A stretch of 28,818 nucleotides of DNA from GCA-020356105 sp041602815 (GTDB taxonomy: Bacteria; Pseudomonadota; Alphaproteobacteria; UBA8366; JADFVY01). The notes beneath the pieces were generated by a model, which ran no database searches, had not been told where the DNA came from, and worked only from the letters and a program-made list of their open reading frames with translations. Made by a program: the position numbers and the translations under genes. The stretch spans positions 1-28,818 of the forward strand of contig JBFIFO010000030.1 in assembly GCA_041602815.1 (NCBI GenBank). The letters are read 5' to 3'. Position 1 is the first letter of the stretch. Each line of letters begins with the position of its first letter. Of this stretch, positions 16,005 through 23,398 are shown one piece after another.

Positions 16005-16033
16005 ATTATAGACGAGAGGGTCGTTACTGTAGG
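16005..16033 (-). promoter_or_regulatory. Probable promoter of the CHASE2 cyclase
   Basis: On the minus strand a perfect TATAAT (16005-16010) lies 17 bases after CCTACA (16028-16033), a weak -35 with three matching bases. Transcription would start near 15998, leaving a leader of about 36 bases. The poor -35 suits an activator-dependent promoter. Confidence 0.45.
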
Positions 16034-16197
16034 CGCAAAATACGCCGGCGGCGAATCCAGGCCGCGAACCGGGTTTGCCCTATCCGGCAACGCACTCGCA
16101 GCCGTTGCCCGCATTCATCACATGCCGCCGTGATTTGTTTGATCGAAACCGTCCCGTTCGCCGGGCCGGCATGCGGCCGGCCATCGCGCCCCCCACC

Positions 16198-16213
16198 TGT
16201 GGCAATTGTCACA
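16198..16213. promoter_or_regulatory. CRP-like binding site
   Basis: TGTGG-CAATTG-TCACA matches the CRP consensus TGTGA-N6-TCACA at nine of ten bases, and its 6-base centre is itself a palindrome. It lies between the cyclase and the CRP-family gene. It is about 207 bases upstream of the predicted cyclase transcription start, which is far for CRP. It is about 64 bases upstream of a possible plus-strand start, near the classical -61.5 spacing. Confidence 0.55.
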
Positions 16214-16257
16214 TCGCGTTCGGTTCGATCGCGTCATGCTCGCCCCGCCAATAAATG

Positions 16258-16263
16258 CATAAC
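16258..16263 (+). promoter_or_regulatory. Possible -10 element downstream of the CRP-like site
   Basis: CATAAC keeps four of six -10 bases and has no good -35, as expected for a CRP-dependent promoter. A start near 16270 would place the CRP-like site at about -64. It would serve the small frame at 16377 and perhaps the CRP-family gene. Weak evidence on its own. Confidence 0.2.
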
Positions 16264-16376
16264 GATCGGGGGGCACAGCCGGGACCCGGATCGGGACCAA
16301 GACGATATTTGCTTCGCCGTTGGCTTTGCGGGTCCCGGCTTCGGGCTTGTGTTCCGGATCCCCCGGGGAGGGATTG

Positions 16377-16559
16377 ATGGAGCCCAACGGTATTCCGCCA
16401 GGGCGCGAGAATGGCGATCGGCAGGACGAAAATGCGCCTCTGCTGGTGCTCGCGCTGAACATCGCCGACTGGATATCGGTACACGGAATCGACAGCCTGT
16501 CGAAACAGCCCGCCGCCGGCGACGGCGGCGATCCGGCCAAGCCGCAAGGCGTCCGTTGA
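16377..16559 (+). CDS. Possible 60-residue protein, unknown function
   Basis: A short open frame with an unusually strong ribosome site (GGGGAGGG ending four bases before the ATG). The predicted protein is acidic and polar at both ends (GRENGDRQDEN near the start, AAGDGGD near the end) with a central LLVLALNIADWISVHGI segment that could form one amphipathic helix. No family recognised. A GCCGGC-GATAC-GCCGGC hairpin stands eight bases after the stop. It lies between the cyclase and the CRP-family gene, in the direction of the latter. The ribosome site and position support it; small size and lack of homology evidence keep confidence low. Confidence 0.35.
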   Translation: MEPNGIPPGRENGDRQDENAPLLVLALNIADWISVHGIDSLSKQPAAGDGGDPAKPQGVR

Positions 16560-16893
16560 GCCTGCACGCCGGCGATACGCCGGCCAAGGCGGCTTCGCAC
16601 GCGCGCTCGAACCGCCTGCACCATGTGATTCAGCGACCGCCAGGTTCGTCGCGGCCGTATCGCCCGCCGGTTATGAGTCACCATATGGCACCCACCGGCC
16701 GGCATGCGGAGCCCGCCGCATGGTTAAATCGTAGCGTCACCGATTGCCACAGCCGCTTTCCGCGCACCTCTCGTCTTGCTGGTCGTCGGCTTTACTGGCT
16801 CGCAAGACAACTTATAGTTGATATTACAGGAATTGTTGCCCGACGTGTATTTGGTTATGGTGTGCTTGCAACGAACGATACATCCTGGGCAAC
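16560..16893 (+). other. Upstream region of the CRP-family gene
   Basis: No gene is supported. A GC hairpin at 16568-16584 without a T-run opens the region. The last 100 bases are more AT-rich and should hold the promoter; TTGTTG and TATGGT with a 17-base spacer are a weak candidate pair. Frames crossing it have no domain character. Confidence 0.4.
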
Positions 16894-17610
16894 ATGACGA
16901 CGCTGTGCGCATCGGGCGAAATAAGAGCCTCACATGACCTGCGAAAGTTGTTGATTTTTCGGGATCTCGACGATCAGGAACTCGCAGCGGTCGCAGCGCG
17001 CCTGAGAGTGCGGCGATACTCTGAAGGCGAGCAGATCATCGGGCAGTTCGAAGTCGACAGGAGCGTCTTCTTCCTGTTGGGCGGAGTCGTGCACATTACC
17101 GTCTATTCCGCCGCCGGAAAGGAGATTACGTTCCGCGACCTTCAGCCGGGCGACATGTTCGGCGAACTGGCCGCCATCGACGGTCAGCCGCGCTCGGCCA
17201 ATGCAGTGGCGAAATCCGACGCGCAGGTGTGCCGGGTATCGCCCGCGCAGTTCTGGGCACTGCTCGAGGAGTTCCCTGGCGTAAACGCGGCCCTGCTGAG
17301 ATATCTGTCCGGCCTTGTCCGGGACCTTTCGATGCGCGTCTACGATTTCAGCGCCCACAGCGTAAGCAATCGTGTCCAGAACGAGGTCCTGCGTCTCGCG
17401 CGATTGACGAAAATAACGAACAACACGACCGTGATCTCCCCGGCGCCGACCCACGCCGAAATCGCGAGCAGGGTCAACACGCACCGTGAGGCGGTCACCC
17501 GGGAGATCAGCAGACTCGTGCAGGCGGGCCTCATCGAACGGTCAACGAGAAAGCTCGTCGTCAAAGACTACGAAGGCTTGCGAAAACTGGCCGAAGAAGC
17601 CTTCGAATAA
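16894..17610 (+). CDS. CRP/FNR-family transcription regulator with intact cAMP pocket
   Basis: A 238-residue regulator. The N-terminal cyclic-nucleotide domain (about 15-130) carries GDMFGELAAIDGQPRSANAV, keeping the Glu and the Arg-Ser pair that contact the cAMP phosphate and ribose in E. coli CRP. A long dimer helix follows at about 130-160. The C-terminal winged helix has the helix-turn-helix PTHAEIASRVNTHREAVTREISRLVQAG. No cysteine cluster for an Fe-S centre is present, so FNR-type oxygen sensing is unlikely. The conserved pocket plus the CHASE2 cyclase next door suggest it responds to the cyclase product. The ATG at 16894 has a poor ribosome site but gives a normal family length. Confidence 0.92.
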   Translation: MTTLCASGEIRASHDLRKLLIFRDLDDQELAAVAARLRVRRYSEGEQIIGQFEVDRSVFFLLGGVVHITVYSAAGKEITFRDLQPGDMFGELAAIDGQPRSANAVAKSDAQVCRVSPAQFWALLEEFPGVNAALLRYLSGLVRDLSMRVYDFSAHSVSNRVQNEVLRLARLTKITNNTTVISPAPTHAEIASRVNTHREAVTREISRLVQAGLIERSTRKLVVKDYEGLRKLAEEAFE

Positions 17611-17824
17611 CCACGCTCTTGCCGAACGCAACGACCGGTCGAGTGCAGCCGTCCGGCTGTATCGCCAGCCGTCGCATGTGGGATTCGGCACATCAATATT
17701 GCCCGCTTCCGTGCGAACAGAGTGCAGCGAACGATCCGGCGCGTGCCGCGGTCGCCAGCTCGGCTCGGCAGGCGCGGAGGATCATCAGTTGTTGGAGGGC
17801 GAATTGGACGAGTACGATCCCTCT

Positions 17825-18022
17825 ATGCACCGGATCCCCGTACGAGACATCGTCATGGCATGGGTCATAGCTGCAACGCTGTTCGCCGCGCTGATTGCGC
17901 TGCCCCATCTTGCTCGGACGACTTATGGCGACATGAGGGAAATCGGCGCGGACGGAACCATCGTGGCGACGACCGCGGATGACGTCGACAACAGGGCGAG
18001 GTGGGCAGGTCCCCAGCCGTAG
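17825..18022 (+). CDS. Possible small single-pass membrane protein
   Basis: A 65-residue frame with one hydrophobic segment (residues 10-28, VMAWVIAATLFAALIALPH) followed by a polar tail (TTYGDMREIGADG...). The codons are GC-rich in the third position like the neighbouring genes. The ribosome site before the ATG is weak, and a TTG 14 codons upstream in frame is an alternative start. It lies 214 bases after the CRP-family gene on the same strand. Family unknown; it may be a real small membrane protein or chance. Confidence 0.4.
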   Translation: MHRIPVRDIVMAWVIAATLFAALIALPHLARTTYGDMREIGADGTIVATTADDVDNRARWAGPQP

Positions 18023-18103
18023 ACTCCTGCGCCTGATCGCTGCGGTCCGGCCGGTCCGCGCCCGCGACGCGGGGCGCGCGGGAGTCCCTCGACGGTCCCG
18101 GCG

Positions 18104-18595
18104 CTACTTGCCCGGCATGCGCGCCCAGCGGCCCCGGCGCGCACGGCGGGCCGCCCGCTCGGCATTATCATACGAAGCCGCCAGGCCGTTGCGGATTCGC
18201 TCCGCATTGGCGCGCAGGTAAAGGCGCAGCGTCACCGCCCAGCCGGACTCCAGCATGGCGAGGCCGAGATCGCGCTGCCGTCCGCCGTCGAGCAGGCAAT
18301 GGCCCAGCGGCTGTCCCTGATCATCGACGCCGTATTGCTGGCAGGTTACGGTCCGGCCGCCGGCGGCCAGGATGTCATCGAGCGCGGCACGCGCGAACCA
18401 GCCGTCGCCCTCTGCCGCACCCAGGAGCGGCGCGTCGATGCCGAGGATGCGGACGGAGACGTCGCGATGGCCCATCGCCGAGACGAGGATCGTCCCGCCG
18501 TCGAGCGCCGTCGCCTCGCCCCGATAGGATTGCGCCGCGGCCGGCGCGGCGAGCAGAAAAATCGCGAACGCGATTGTCGGACCTGTCCTACGCAT
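18104..18595 (-). CDS. Exported SNase-fold (thermonuclease-like) protein with altered active site
   Basis: A 163-residue protein with a signal peptide (TIAFAIFLLAAPAAAQ) and one staphylococcal-nuclease-like domain. The order is right: a DGGTILV strand (32-38), VRILGIDAPLLG (48-59), CQQYGVDDQGQPLGHC (85-100), LGLAMLESGWA (110-120) and a basic helical tail. Against the nuclease family, the calcium-ligand Asp of DGDT is Gly34, the catalytic Glu of DAPE is Leu57, and the YGR arginine is missing; only the first catalytic Arg (Arg49) remains. Nuclease activity is therefore doubtful and a binding role is possible. Cys85 and Cys100 could form a disulfide. The start was chosen for the signal peptide; in-frame ATGs at 18604 and 18637 are alternatives. 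Confidence 0.8.
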   Translation of the reverse strand: MRRTGPTIAFAIFLLAAPAAAQSYRGEATALDGGTILVSAMGHRDVSVRILGIDAPLLGAAEGDGWFARAALDDILAAGGRTVTCQQYGVDDQGQPLGHCLLDGGRQRDLGLAMLESGWAVTLRLYLRANAERIRNGLAASYDNAERAARRARRGRWARMPGK

Positions 18596-18751
18596 GCCGG
18601 CCATGCTGCCGCGGAGCGCCGCCCGACGCAAGCGCATCCCGCCGGATGGATCCGTCGGCGTCAGGATGGGCGGGTATGATTCGACGGTTTTCGCGGAATC
18701 ACCAGTGACATAATGCGCCTGCGTCGGCGCACATCGAGATACCCGCGTGGT

Positions 18752-18779
18752 GCGACATTCCGGCCGGTGGACAAATAAT
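18752..18779 (+). promoter_or_regulatory. Possible promoter of the small lipoprotein gene
   Basis: GCGACA (four of six -35 bases) and AATAAT (five of six -10 bases) are separated by 16 bases. A start near 18786 would give a leader of about 35 bases before the ATG at 18821. Confidence 0.35.
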
Positions 18780-18820
18780 CGTCTGATAACTACGGTGCCC
18801 GCTCACCAAGGAACCGTAGG

Positions 18821-19177
18821 ATGCGTCGACCGAAACCGCCCATTGCCCTGATCGTCCTTCTCGCCGGCACCCTGGCCGGTTGTTCGACGCCCCTGTTCGC
18901 CGGCCTGACGCTCAGCGAGCTCGGGCTTGTCACCTCGGTGTTCTCGACCGCCGCCACGGGCAAGGGGCTCGGGGAACACGCCATGGACGTTGCGACCGGC
19001 CGCGACTGCCGCGTCCTGGAGGGACTGGCGCGCGAGGACCGCAGGGTCTGCGAGCCCGAGGACTCGCCGGCACTGGACGACGATTGGCTGGGGCTTGCGG
19101 ACGTCCCCGACGACACCACGGCGCCAGCGCAGGTCATGCGCTCCGACCTGCCGCCGCGCGACGGCCGGGACGGCTGA
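18821..19177 (+). CDS. Small lipoprotein, unknown function
   Basis: A 118-residue protein with a lipoprotein leader: basic start, hydrophobic ALIVLLAGTLAG, and the lipobox LAGC with Cys21 as lipid anchor. The mature part has a short hydrophobic stretch (LTLSELGLVTSVF), then GKGLGEHAMDVATGRDCRVLEGLAREDRRVCE, here named only by its ends GKGLGEH and RRVCE, and an acidic tail. I associate the GKGLGEHAMD...DCRVLEG pattern with a conserved alphaproteobacterial protein of unknown role, unverified. AAGGA precedes the ATG at normal spacing. It is divergent from the SNase-like gene and convergent with the agmatinase gene. Likely inserted in the inner face of the outer membrane or in the inner membrane. 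Confidence 0.75.
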   Translation: MRRPKPPIALIVLLAGTLAGCSTPLFAGLTLSELGLVTSVFSTAATGKGLGEHAMDVATGRDCRVLEGLAREDRRVCEPEDSPALDDDWLGLADVPDDTTAPAQVMRSDLPPRDGRDG

Positions 19178-19209
19178 GGCCGGCTGTCGCGAAGCAACGG
19201 GACAGCGTG

Positions 19210-20166
19210 CTAACTTTCCCGCGCGCGGCTCTCCGCCACCACACAGGCGATCTCGAACATCAGGTTGGCGGCATTCAGGCAGGTGATCCCGGTCGGGTCG
19301 AGGGATGGCACGACCTCGCAGACGTCGCCGCCGACGAATTCGCCGCTGCCGGTCAGGCTGCGCAGCATGACCTGCATGTCCCGCATCGAAAGACCGCCGG
19401 GTTCCGGCACGCCGGTGCCGGGCGCTTCCTTGGGGTCGAGACCGTCAATATCGATGGTAATGTAGCTGGGCCCGTCGCCGAGCACGCGCTCCGCCTCGGC
19501 AATCACCGCGGCGCGGCCCATCTCCTCGTACTCGTCCATGGTCACCATGCGCAGCCCGGCCTCATGGCCGAAGGCGATGTCGTCGTCGCCGTAGCGGGTC
19601 CCGCGCAGGCCAATCTGGATCACGCGCTTTGGATCGACCAGCCCCTCCTCGATGGCGCGGCGCACGAAAGTCCCGTGGTTGATTTTCGTGCCCATGAAAT
19701 CATCGAAGGTGTCGGCATGGGCGTCGACGTGGAATAGTCCGACCGGCCGGTCCCCCGCTATGGCCCGCAGAATCGGCAGCGGCACTGTATGGTCGCCGCC
19801 GATCGAGATCGGCAGCGCGCCCGCTGCATGGATCGTCTCGAAATAACGCTGGATGGACTCGACGCTGCGCTCGACGCTCAACGGGTCCACCGGCGCGTCG
19901 CCGACGTCGGCGATCCTGCACATCCGGAACGGCTGCACGCCGGTGGTCGGGTTGACCTGGCGGATCAGCCGCGAGGCCTCGCGCACACCGGCCGGTCCGT
20001 GCCGGGCGCCGAGGCGATAGGTCGCCCCGAGATCGAGCGGCACGCCAACCAGTGCGATCTCCAGCGGCGGTGCGATCGGTGCCTGCGCCGCCCGCATGAA
20101 GGTCGCCATCTCCTGGTAGCGCGGCGTGACGCCCGAATCGTGGGGCTGGTAATCCTGCCCGGTCAT
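19210..20166 (-). CDS. Agmatinase-family ureohydrolase
   Basis: A 318-residue cytoplasmic enzyme of the arginase/agmatinase superfamily, which uses two manganese ions to release urea from a guanidino compound. All metal ligands are visible: His126 (GGDHTVPLP), Asp148, His150 and Asp152 (HVDAHAD), and Asp239 and Asp241 (ITIDIDGLDP). The family-typical ending of the site, EAPGTGVPEPGG, follows. Length and the MGTKINHGTFVRRAIEEGLVD loop suit agmatinase or guanidinobutyrase/guanidinopropionase rather than arginase; the substrate cannot be fixed from sequence. The ATG at 20166 has an AGGAA/AGGG site; the open frame continues upstream but that part is the antisense of the protease-nuclease gene. 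The product would feed polyamine or arginine catabolism. Confidence 0.9.
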   Translation of the reverse strand: MTGQDYQPHDSGVTPRYQEMATFMRAAQAPIAPPLEIALVGVPLDLGATYRLGARHGPAGVREASRLIRQVNPTTGVQPFRMCRIADVGDAPVDPLSVERSVESIQRYFETIHAAGALPISIGGDHTVPLPILRAIAGDRPVGLFHVDAHADTFDDFMGTKINHGTFVRRAIEEGLVDPKRVIQIGLRGTRYGDDDIAFGHEAGLRMVTMDEYEEMGRAAVIAEAERVLGDGPSYITIDIDGLDPKEAPGTGVPEPGGLSMRDMQVMLRSLTGSGEFVGGDVCEVVPSLDPTGITCLNAANLMFEIACVVAESRARES

Positions 20167-20359
20167 CGTCCCTGTTCCTGGCCTTGGCGTGAAGGCTCGC
20201 TGCTCCTGCAACACGCAAGAATATTCGACCAATAATACAGTGTCCGCCATGGCAACCAAGCGACGATTCCTGTGCCAATGCTGCTCCAAATGGCAAATAC
20301 GTCGGCTTGGGATGCAATTTTTATTAGAACTTTTCCATAGATCGTTCGACAGCAGGGTG

Positions 20360-20365
20360 TATAAT
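20360..20365 (+). promoter_or_regulatory. Consensus -10 box upstream of the protease-nuclease gene
   Basis: A perfect TATAAT in a locally AT-rich stretch (about 20280-20365), with no convincing -35. A start near 20372 would give a leader of about 56 bases. Confidence 0.4.
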
Positions 20366-20427
20366 GCAGAGGCGTTTGCGCGAGACTGGCGATCCACGCC
20401 AGCTGAGCGCTGTTCAGGGGGGATTGT

Positions 20428-22626
20428 ATGGCGAATACGCATGATGAATGCGCCTTCGATCTCGATGTCGTGCGGCTTGCGGCGAAGAATTGGAAACACT
20501 GCCAAAAGGAACGTGAACGCAAACGGACGGCCATCGACGACCGGCGCTACAGCGATGCTGAAAGTCCGGAGCGTCTTGCAAAGCGCGTCAACCACCTGGC
20601 AGACAAGATCCGACAAGCGGTTCCGATCGGTCGGGAACATCTTCCCGAAACACTGAAAACAATCGCTGCGACAGCCGAATTCCGTAAGGACGACATCGAC
20701 GACGTGCTGTTCGAACGAGTCATCGGCGAAACCCGTGACTTCCTGTCCGTCGAGTTTCTGGAACTCGGCGTCCAGGCTATCAGATCGGTCGGCCGGGTGG
20801 TCACGCGACTGAACGATGGGCGGGTCTCGTTCGGCACAGGCTTCATGGTTTCGCCGCGCATCTTGATCACAAACAATCACGTTCTTCGCGATCCGGCAGA
20901 AGCCATGCGGAGCCGGATTGAATTCAACTACCAGCGGGACATGTTCGGCCGCTCATTATCGGTACAGCCCTTCGATCTCGATCCGGCGGCGTTCTTCTTC
21001 ACGGATATACCGCTCGATTTCACGCTGGTGGCCGTTAATCCGCGGCCACTTCGCGACCTGCAGCTGGACGAATTCGGCTCGTTGCCGCTGATCGGCACCG
21101 AAGGCAAGATCTCGATCGGCGAGCCGATCAACATCATCCAGCATCCCCGGGGCGAGATGAAGCAGCTTGTGGTCCGCGAGAACAGGCTGCTCGACCTGCC
21201 GCCGGACCTCGACACGGTGGCACACTACACCGCGGATACTGAGCCCGGGTCTTCGGGTTCGCCCGTATTCAGCGATGCCTGGGAGGTGGTGGCGCTGCAC
21301 CACTCGGGCGTGCCGAAGACCAACAGCCGCGGCGATATCCTGGATATCGACGGGAAGGTCTGGAAACGCGGTGACGATCCCACGCGCATCGCATGGGTCG
21401 CCAACGAGGGCATCCGGATCTCACGTATCGTAAACGCCATCCGGAACGCGCCACTGGAACCTGCAGCCGCGCGGATGCGCGACACCATGCTCGACCCGGA
21501 ACGCGCGCAACGGTCGCCACGCCCTCAGCGGTCGATGCGCCAGCCGCAGCCGCCACGCGATTCGATACCCGATCATCCCGTATCGGGGCCGGGGCACGCG
21601 CTCGCTGAGGGACCGGACGGCGCGATCTCCGTGCAGATCCCGCTGACACTAACTCTGCGTCTGGGCGGCGGTGAGGTGGAGATTGCCGGCGGTGTTTTGG
21701 CGCCGCCCACGACCCGGACACAGGATTTCGTTGAAGTCGTGAAACCCGACCCCGACTATAGCAGCAGGCCCGGATACGATCCCGATTTCCTCGGATTCCC
21801 CGTGCCCCTGCCGGATCTTGGCGACGCTCTGGCAGACAAGGCGGCGCCGCTATCGGGCAGCGATGAGACCGAATTGAAATACTACCACTACAGCGTCGTG
21901 ATGAACCGCGAACGCAGACTGGCCTTCTTCGCGGCCGGCAACTTCGACGCAGCGGCGCAGTTCAGCCACCCGCGCAAGGACAGGGACAAATGGTATCTCG
22001 ATCCGCGTGTGGATGACGAGATTCAGGCCGATAATCGGTTCTACAAGCACAATCCGCTGGACCGGGGACACCTCTTTCGCCGTGCTGCCGGGGGTTGGGG
22101 CACCACACCGGCCATTGCCAAACAGGCCAACGACGACACGTTCCACTGGACCAACTGCTCGCCGCAACACGAGGTGTTCAACCAGAGCAAGCTCGCCACG
22201 AGCCGCAACCTGCGACTGTGGGGCAATCTGGAAAACCATATCGCACGGACGGCATTCGAGGACGATCTCCGGCTGGCGATATTCTGCGGCCCGGTATTCC
22301 GCGAAAACGACCCTGTCCACAGGGGCCTGCAGGTGCCACGCGAATTCTGGAAGGTCATCGTCTTCCCGGATGAAACGCAGCAACCGAAGGCGGTGGGATT
22401 CGTGATCAGTCAGCAAGATCTTATCCGCGACCTGGCGCCCGAGGCATTCGGCGTCGGCGAATTCGCGGTTTACCAGGTCAGGGTCAAGGATATCGAGAAA
22501 AAGACCGGCCTGCGGTTCGGGGAAGTGATCGACTTCGATCCGCTGGAATCGGACGTGGACGCAAGCGTTGCGGAAAGCGCGGTTGCGGCACGTCCGCTCG
22601 TTGCCCTGGACGAAATCGTTCTCTGA
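20428..22626 (+). CDS. Trypsin-like protease fused to DNA/RNA non-specific endonuclease
   Basis: A 732-residue protein without signal peptide or membrane segment, so probably cytoplasmic. Residues 1-115 are a charged, probably helical region of unknown family. A trypsin-like domain spans about 118-340 with a full triad: His151 (TNNHVLRD), Asp197 (PLDFTLV) and Ser276 in EPGSSGSP. A Pro/Arg-rich linker (about 345-395) leads to a segment around 398-425 (SVQIPLTLTLRLGGGEVEI) and then a NUC-type nuclease domain (about 484-705). That domain has DRGH (545-548, catalytic His548) and the metal-site Asn576 in TNCSPQ, followed by FNQ (584-586), all as expected for activity. The ATG has a GGGGGG site five bases upstream. 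The fusion suggests a protease-gated or self-processing nuclease effector; that role is inference. It is divergent from the agmatinase gene. Confidence 0.9.
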   Translation: MANTHDECAFDLDVVRLAAKNWKHCQKERERKRTAIDDRRYSDAESPERLAKRVNHLADKIRQAVPIGREHLPETLKTIAATAEFRKDDIDDVLFERVIGETRDFLSVEFLELGVQAIRSVGRVVTRLNDGRVSFGTGFMVSPRILITNNHVLRDPAEAMRSRIEFNYQRDMFGRSLSVQPFDLDPAAFFFTDIPLDFTLVAVNPRPLRDLQLDEFGSLPLIGTEGKISIGEPINIIQHPRGEMKQLVVRENRLLDLPPDLDTVAHYTADTEPGSSGSPVFSDAWEVVALHHSGVPKTNSRGDILDIDGKVWKRGDDPTRIAWVANEGIRISRIVNAIRNAPLEPAAARMRDTMLDPERAQRSPRPQRSMRQPQPPRDSIPDHPVSGPGHALAEGPDGAISVQIPLTLTLRLGGGEVEIAGGVLAPPTTRTQDFVEVVKPDPDYSSRPGYDPDFLGFPVPLPDLGDALADKAAPLSGSDETELKYYHYSVVMNRERRLAFFAAGNFDAAAQFSHPRKDRDKWYLDPRVDDEIQADNRFYKHNPLDRGHLFRRAAGGWGTTPAIAKQANDDTFHWTNCSPQHEVFNQSKLATSRNLRLWGNLENHIARTAFEDDLRLAIFCGPVFRENDPVHRGLQVPREFWKVIVFPDETQQPKAVGFVISQQDLIRDLAPEAFGVGEFAVYQVRVKDIEKKTGLRFGEVIDFDPLESDVDASVAESAVAARPLVALDEIVL

Positions 22627-22685
22627 AGCGGAACCTGGCCCGGGCGCACCCGTCCGCGGCGTCCACCGCACGCGTGGCCGACGAA

Positions 22686-23393
22686 CTAGGGAACCTGCGC
22701 TGCAACTTCGTACAGCACCACGGCGCCGAGCACGGCCGTGCCCGTGCCGACGGCGCCCTGCAGCAGTCGGTTGACGGCGGTCAGCGTGCGCGCCGTCCAG
22801 GTCAGGGGCACCGCGATCAGCGCGGAAAGGAGCGCCATGCCGGCGATCGATCCGACGCCGAACACCAGCACGTACAGCAGGCCCGTCAGCGGGTCGCGGA
22901 TCGCCGCGGTGGCGACCACCAGCAGCGCGGCCGAGCCGGCCAGCCCGTGCATCATGCCGACGATGAGCGTGCGCAGCGGCAGGCCCGGCGGGTGTTCGTG
23001 GTCGTGATGGAAGCCGTGGCTGTCTCCGGCCTGCCCGGCATGGGAGTGGGCGTGCAGGTGGACCGTGCCGCCGTCGTGCCGGTGCATGTGGAAATGCACC
23101 CGGTCGCGCGCCAGACGGTATAGAACGTGCAGGCCTAGAAGGATCAGCATGACCCCGACCGCACCTTCCAGCCACGCCACGAGGCGTTCGTCGAAAGCGA
23201 GGCCCGTCGCCAGCGCCAGCCCGGCCACCACGGCCAGCGTCAGGGCATGGCCGAGGCCCCAGACGACGCCGTGGCGCACGATGCGGCCGGCCGAGCGGGC
23301 GCGGCAGACGAGGCTCGAGACCGCCGCGACGTGGTCGGCCTCGAGCGCATGCTGTAAGCCCATCAACGTGCCGAGGAGAAGCACCGTGCCCAT
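22686..23393 (-). CDS. Nickel/cobalt transporter-like membrane protein
   Basis: A 235-residue protein with about six membrane segments. The first carries HALEADH (residues 15-21), the H-x4-D-H signature of NiCoT/HoxN-UreH-type nickel and cobalt permeases. A cytoplasmic or periplasmic loop at about 97-137 holds more than ten histidines (HFHMHRHD, HLHAHSHA, HGFHHDHEH), a probable metal buffer or sensor. The second half (TLIVGMMHGLAGSAALLVV) repeats a glycine-rich membrane motif. It begins five bases after holC and likely shares its transcript, although a metal transporter has no clear role with pepA-holC. Nickel versus cobalt cannot be told. No urease or hydrogenase genes are in view. Confidence 0.82.
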   Translation of the reverse strand: MGTVLLLGTLMGLQHALEADHVAAVSSLVCRARSAGRIVRHGVVWGLGHALTLAVVAGLALATGLAFDERLVAWLEGAVGVMLILLGLHVLYRLARDRVHFHMHRHDGGTVHLHAHSHAGQAGDSHGFHHDHEHPPGLPLRTLIVGMMHGLAGSAALLVVATAAIRDPLTGLLYVLVFGVGSIAGMALLSALIAVPLTWTARTLTAVNRLLQGAVGTGTAVLGAVVLYEVAAQVP

Positions 23394-23398
23394 GCCCG

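Larger units (their letters stand above)
15963..16376. other. Divergent regulatory region between cyclase and CRP sides
   Basis: No protein gene is supported. The stretch holds a TATAAT box for the cyclase on the minus strand and a CRP-like palindrome at 16198-16213. Possible -10 sequences for plus-strand transcription lie near 16250-16263. Open frames crossing it on both strands have arginine-rich translations without domain character. Confidence 0.5.

Noticed and set aside
16118..16705. Minus-strand frame of 195 codons in the cyclase-CRP gap
   Set aside because: No ribosome site, no domain pattern and irregular composition; it overlaps the better-supported small frame at 16377.
15749..16897. 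Plus-strand open frame of 382 codons across the cyclase start and upstream gap
   Set aside because: Arg/Pro-rich translation without hydrophobic core or motif; it overlaps the cyclase N-terminus and the CRP-like site.
20167..20880. N-terminal extension of the agmatinase frame
   Set aside because: The frame stays open upstream of 20166 but is antisense to the protease-nuclease start. It has no ribosome site, and the family length fits the start at 20166.
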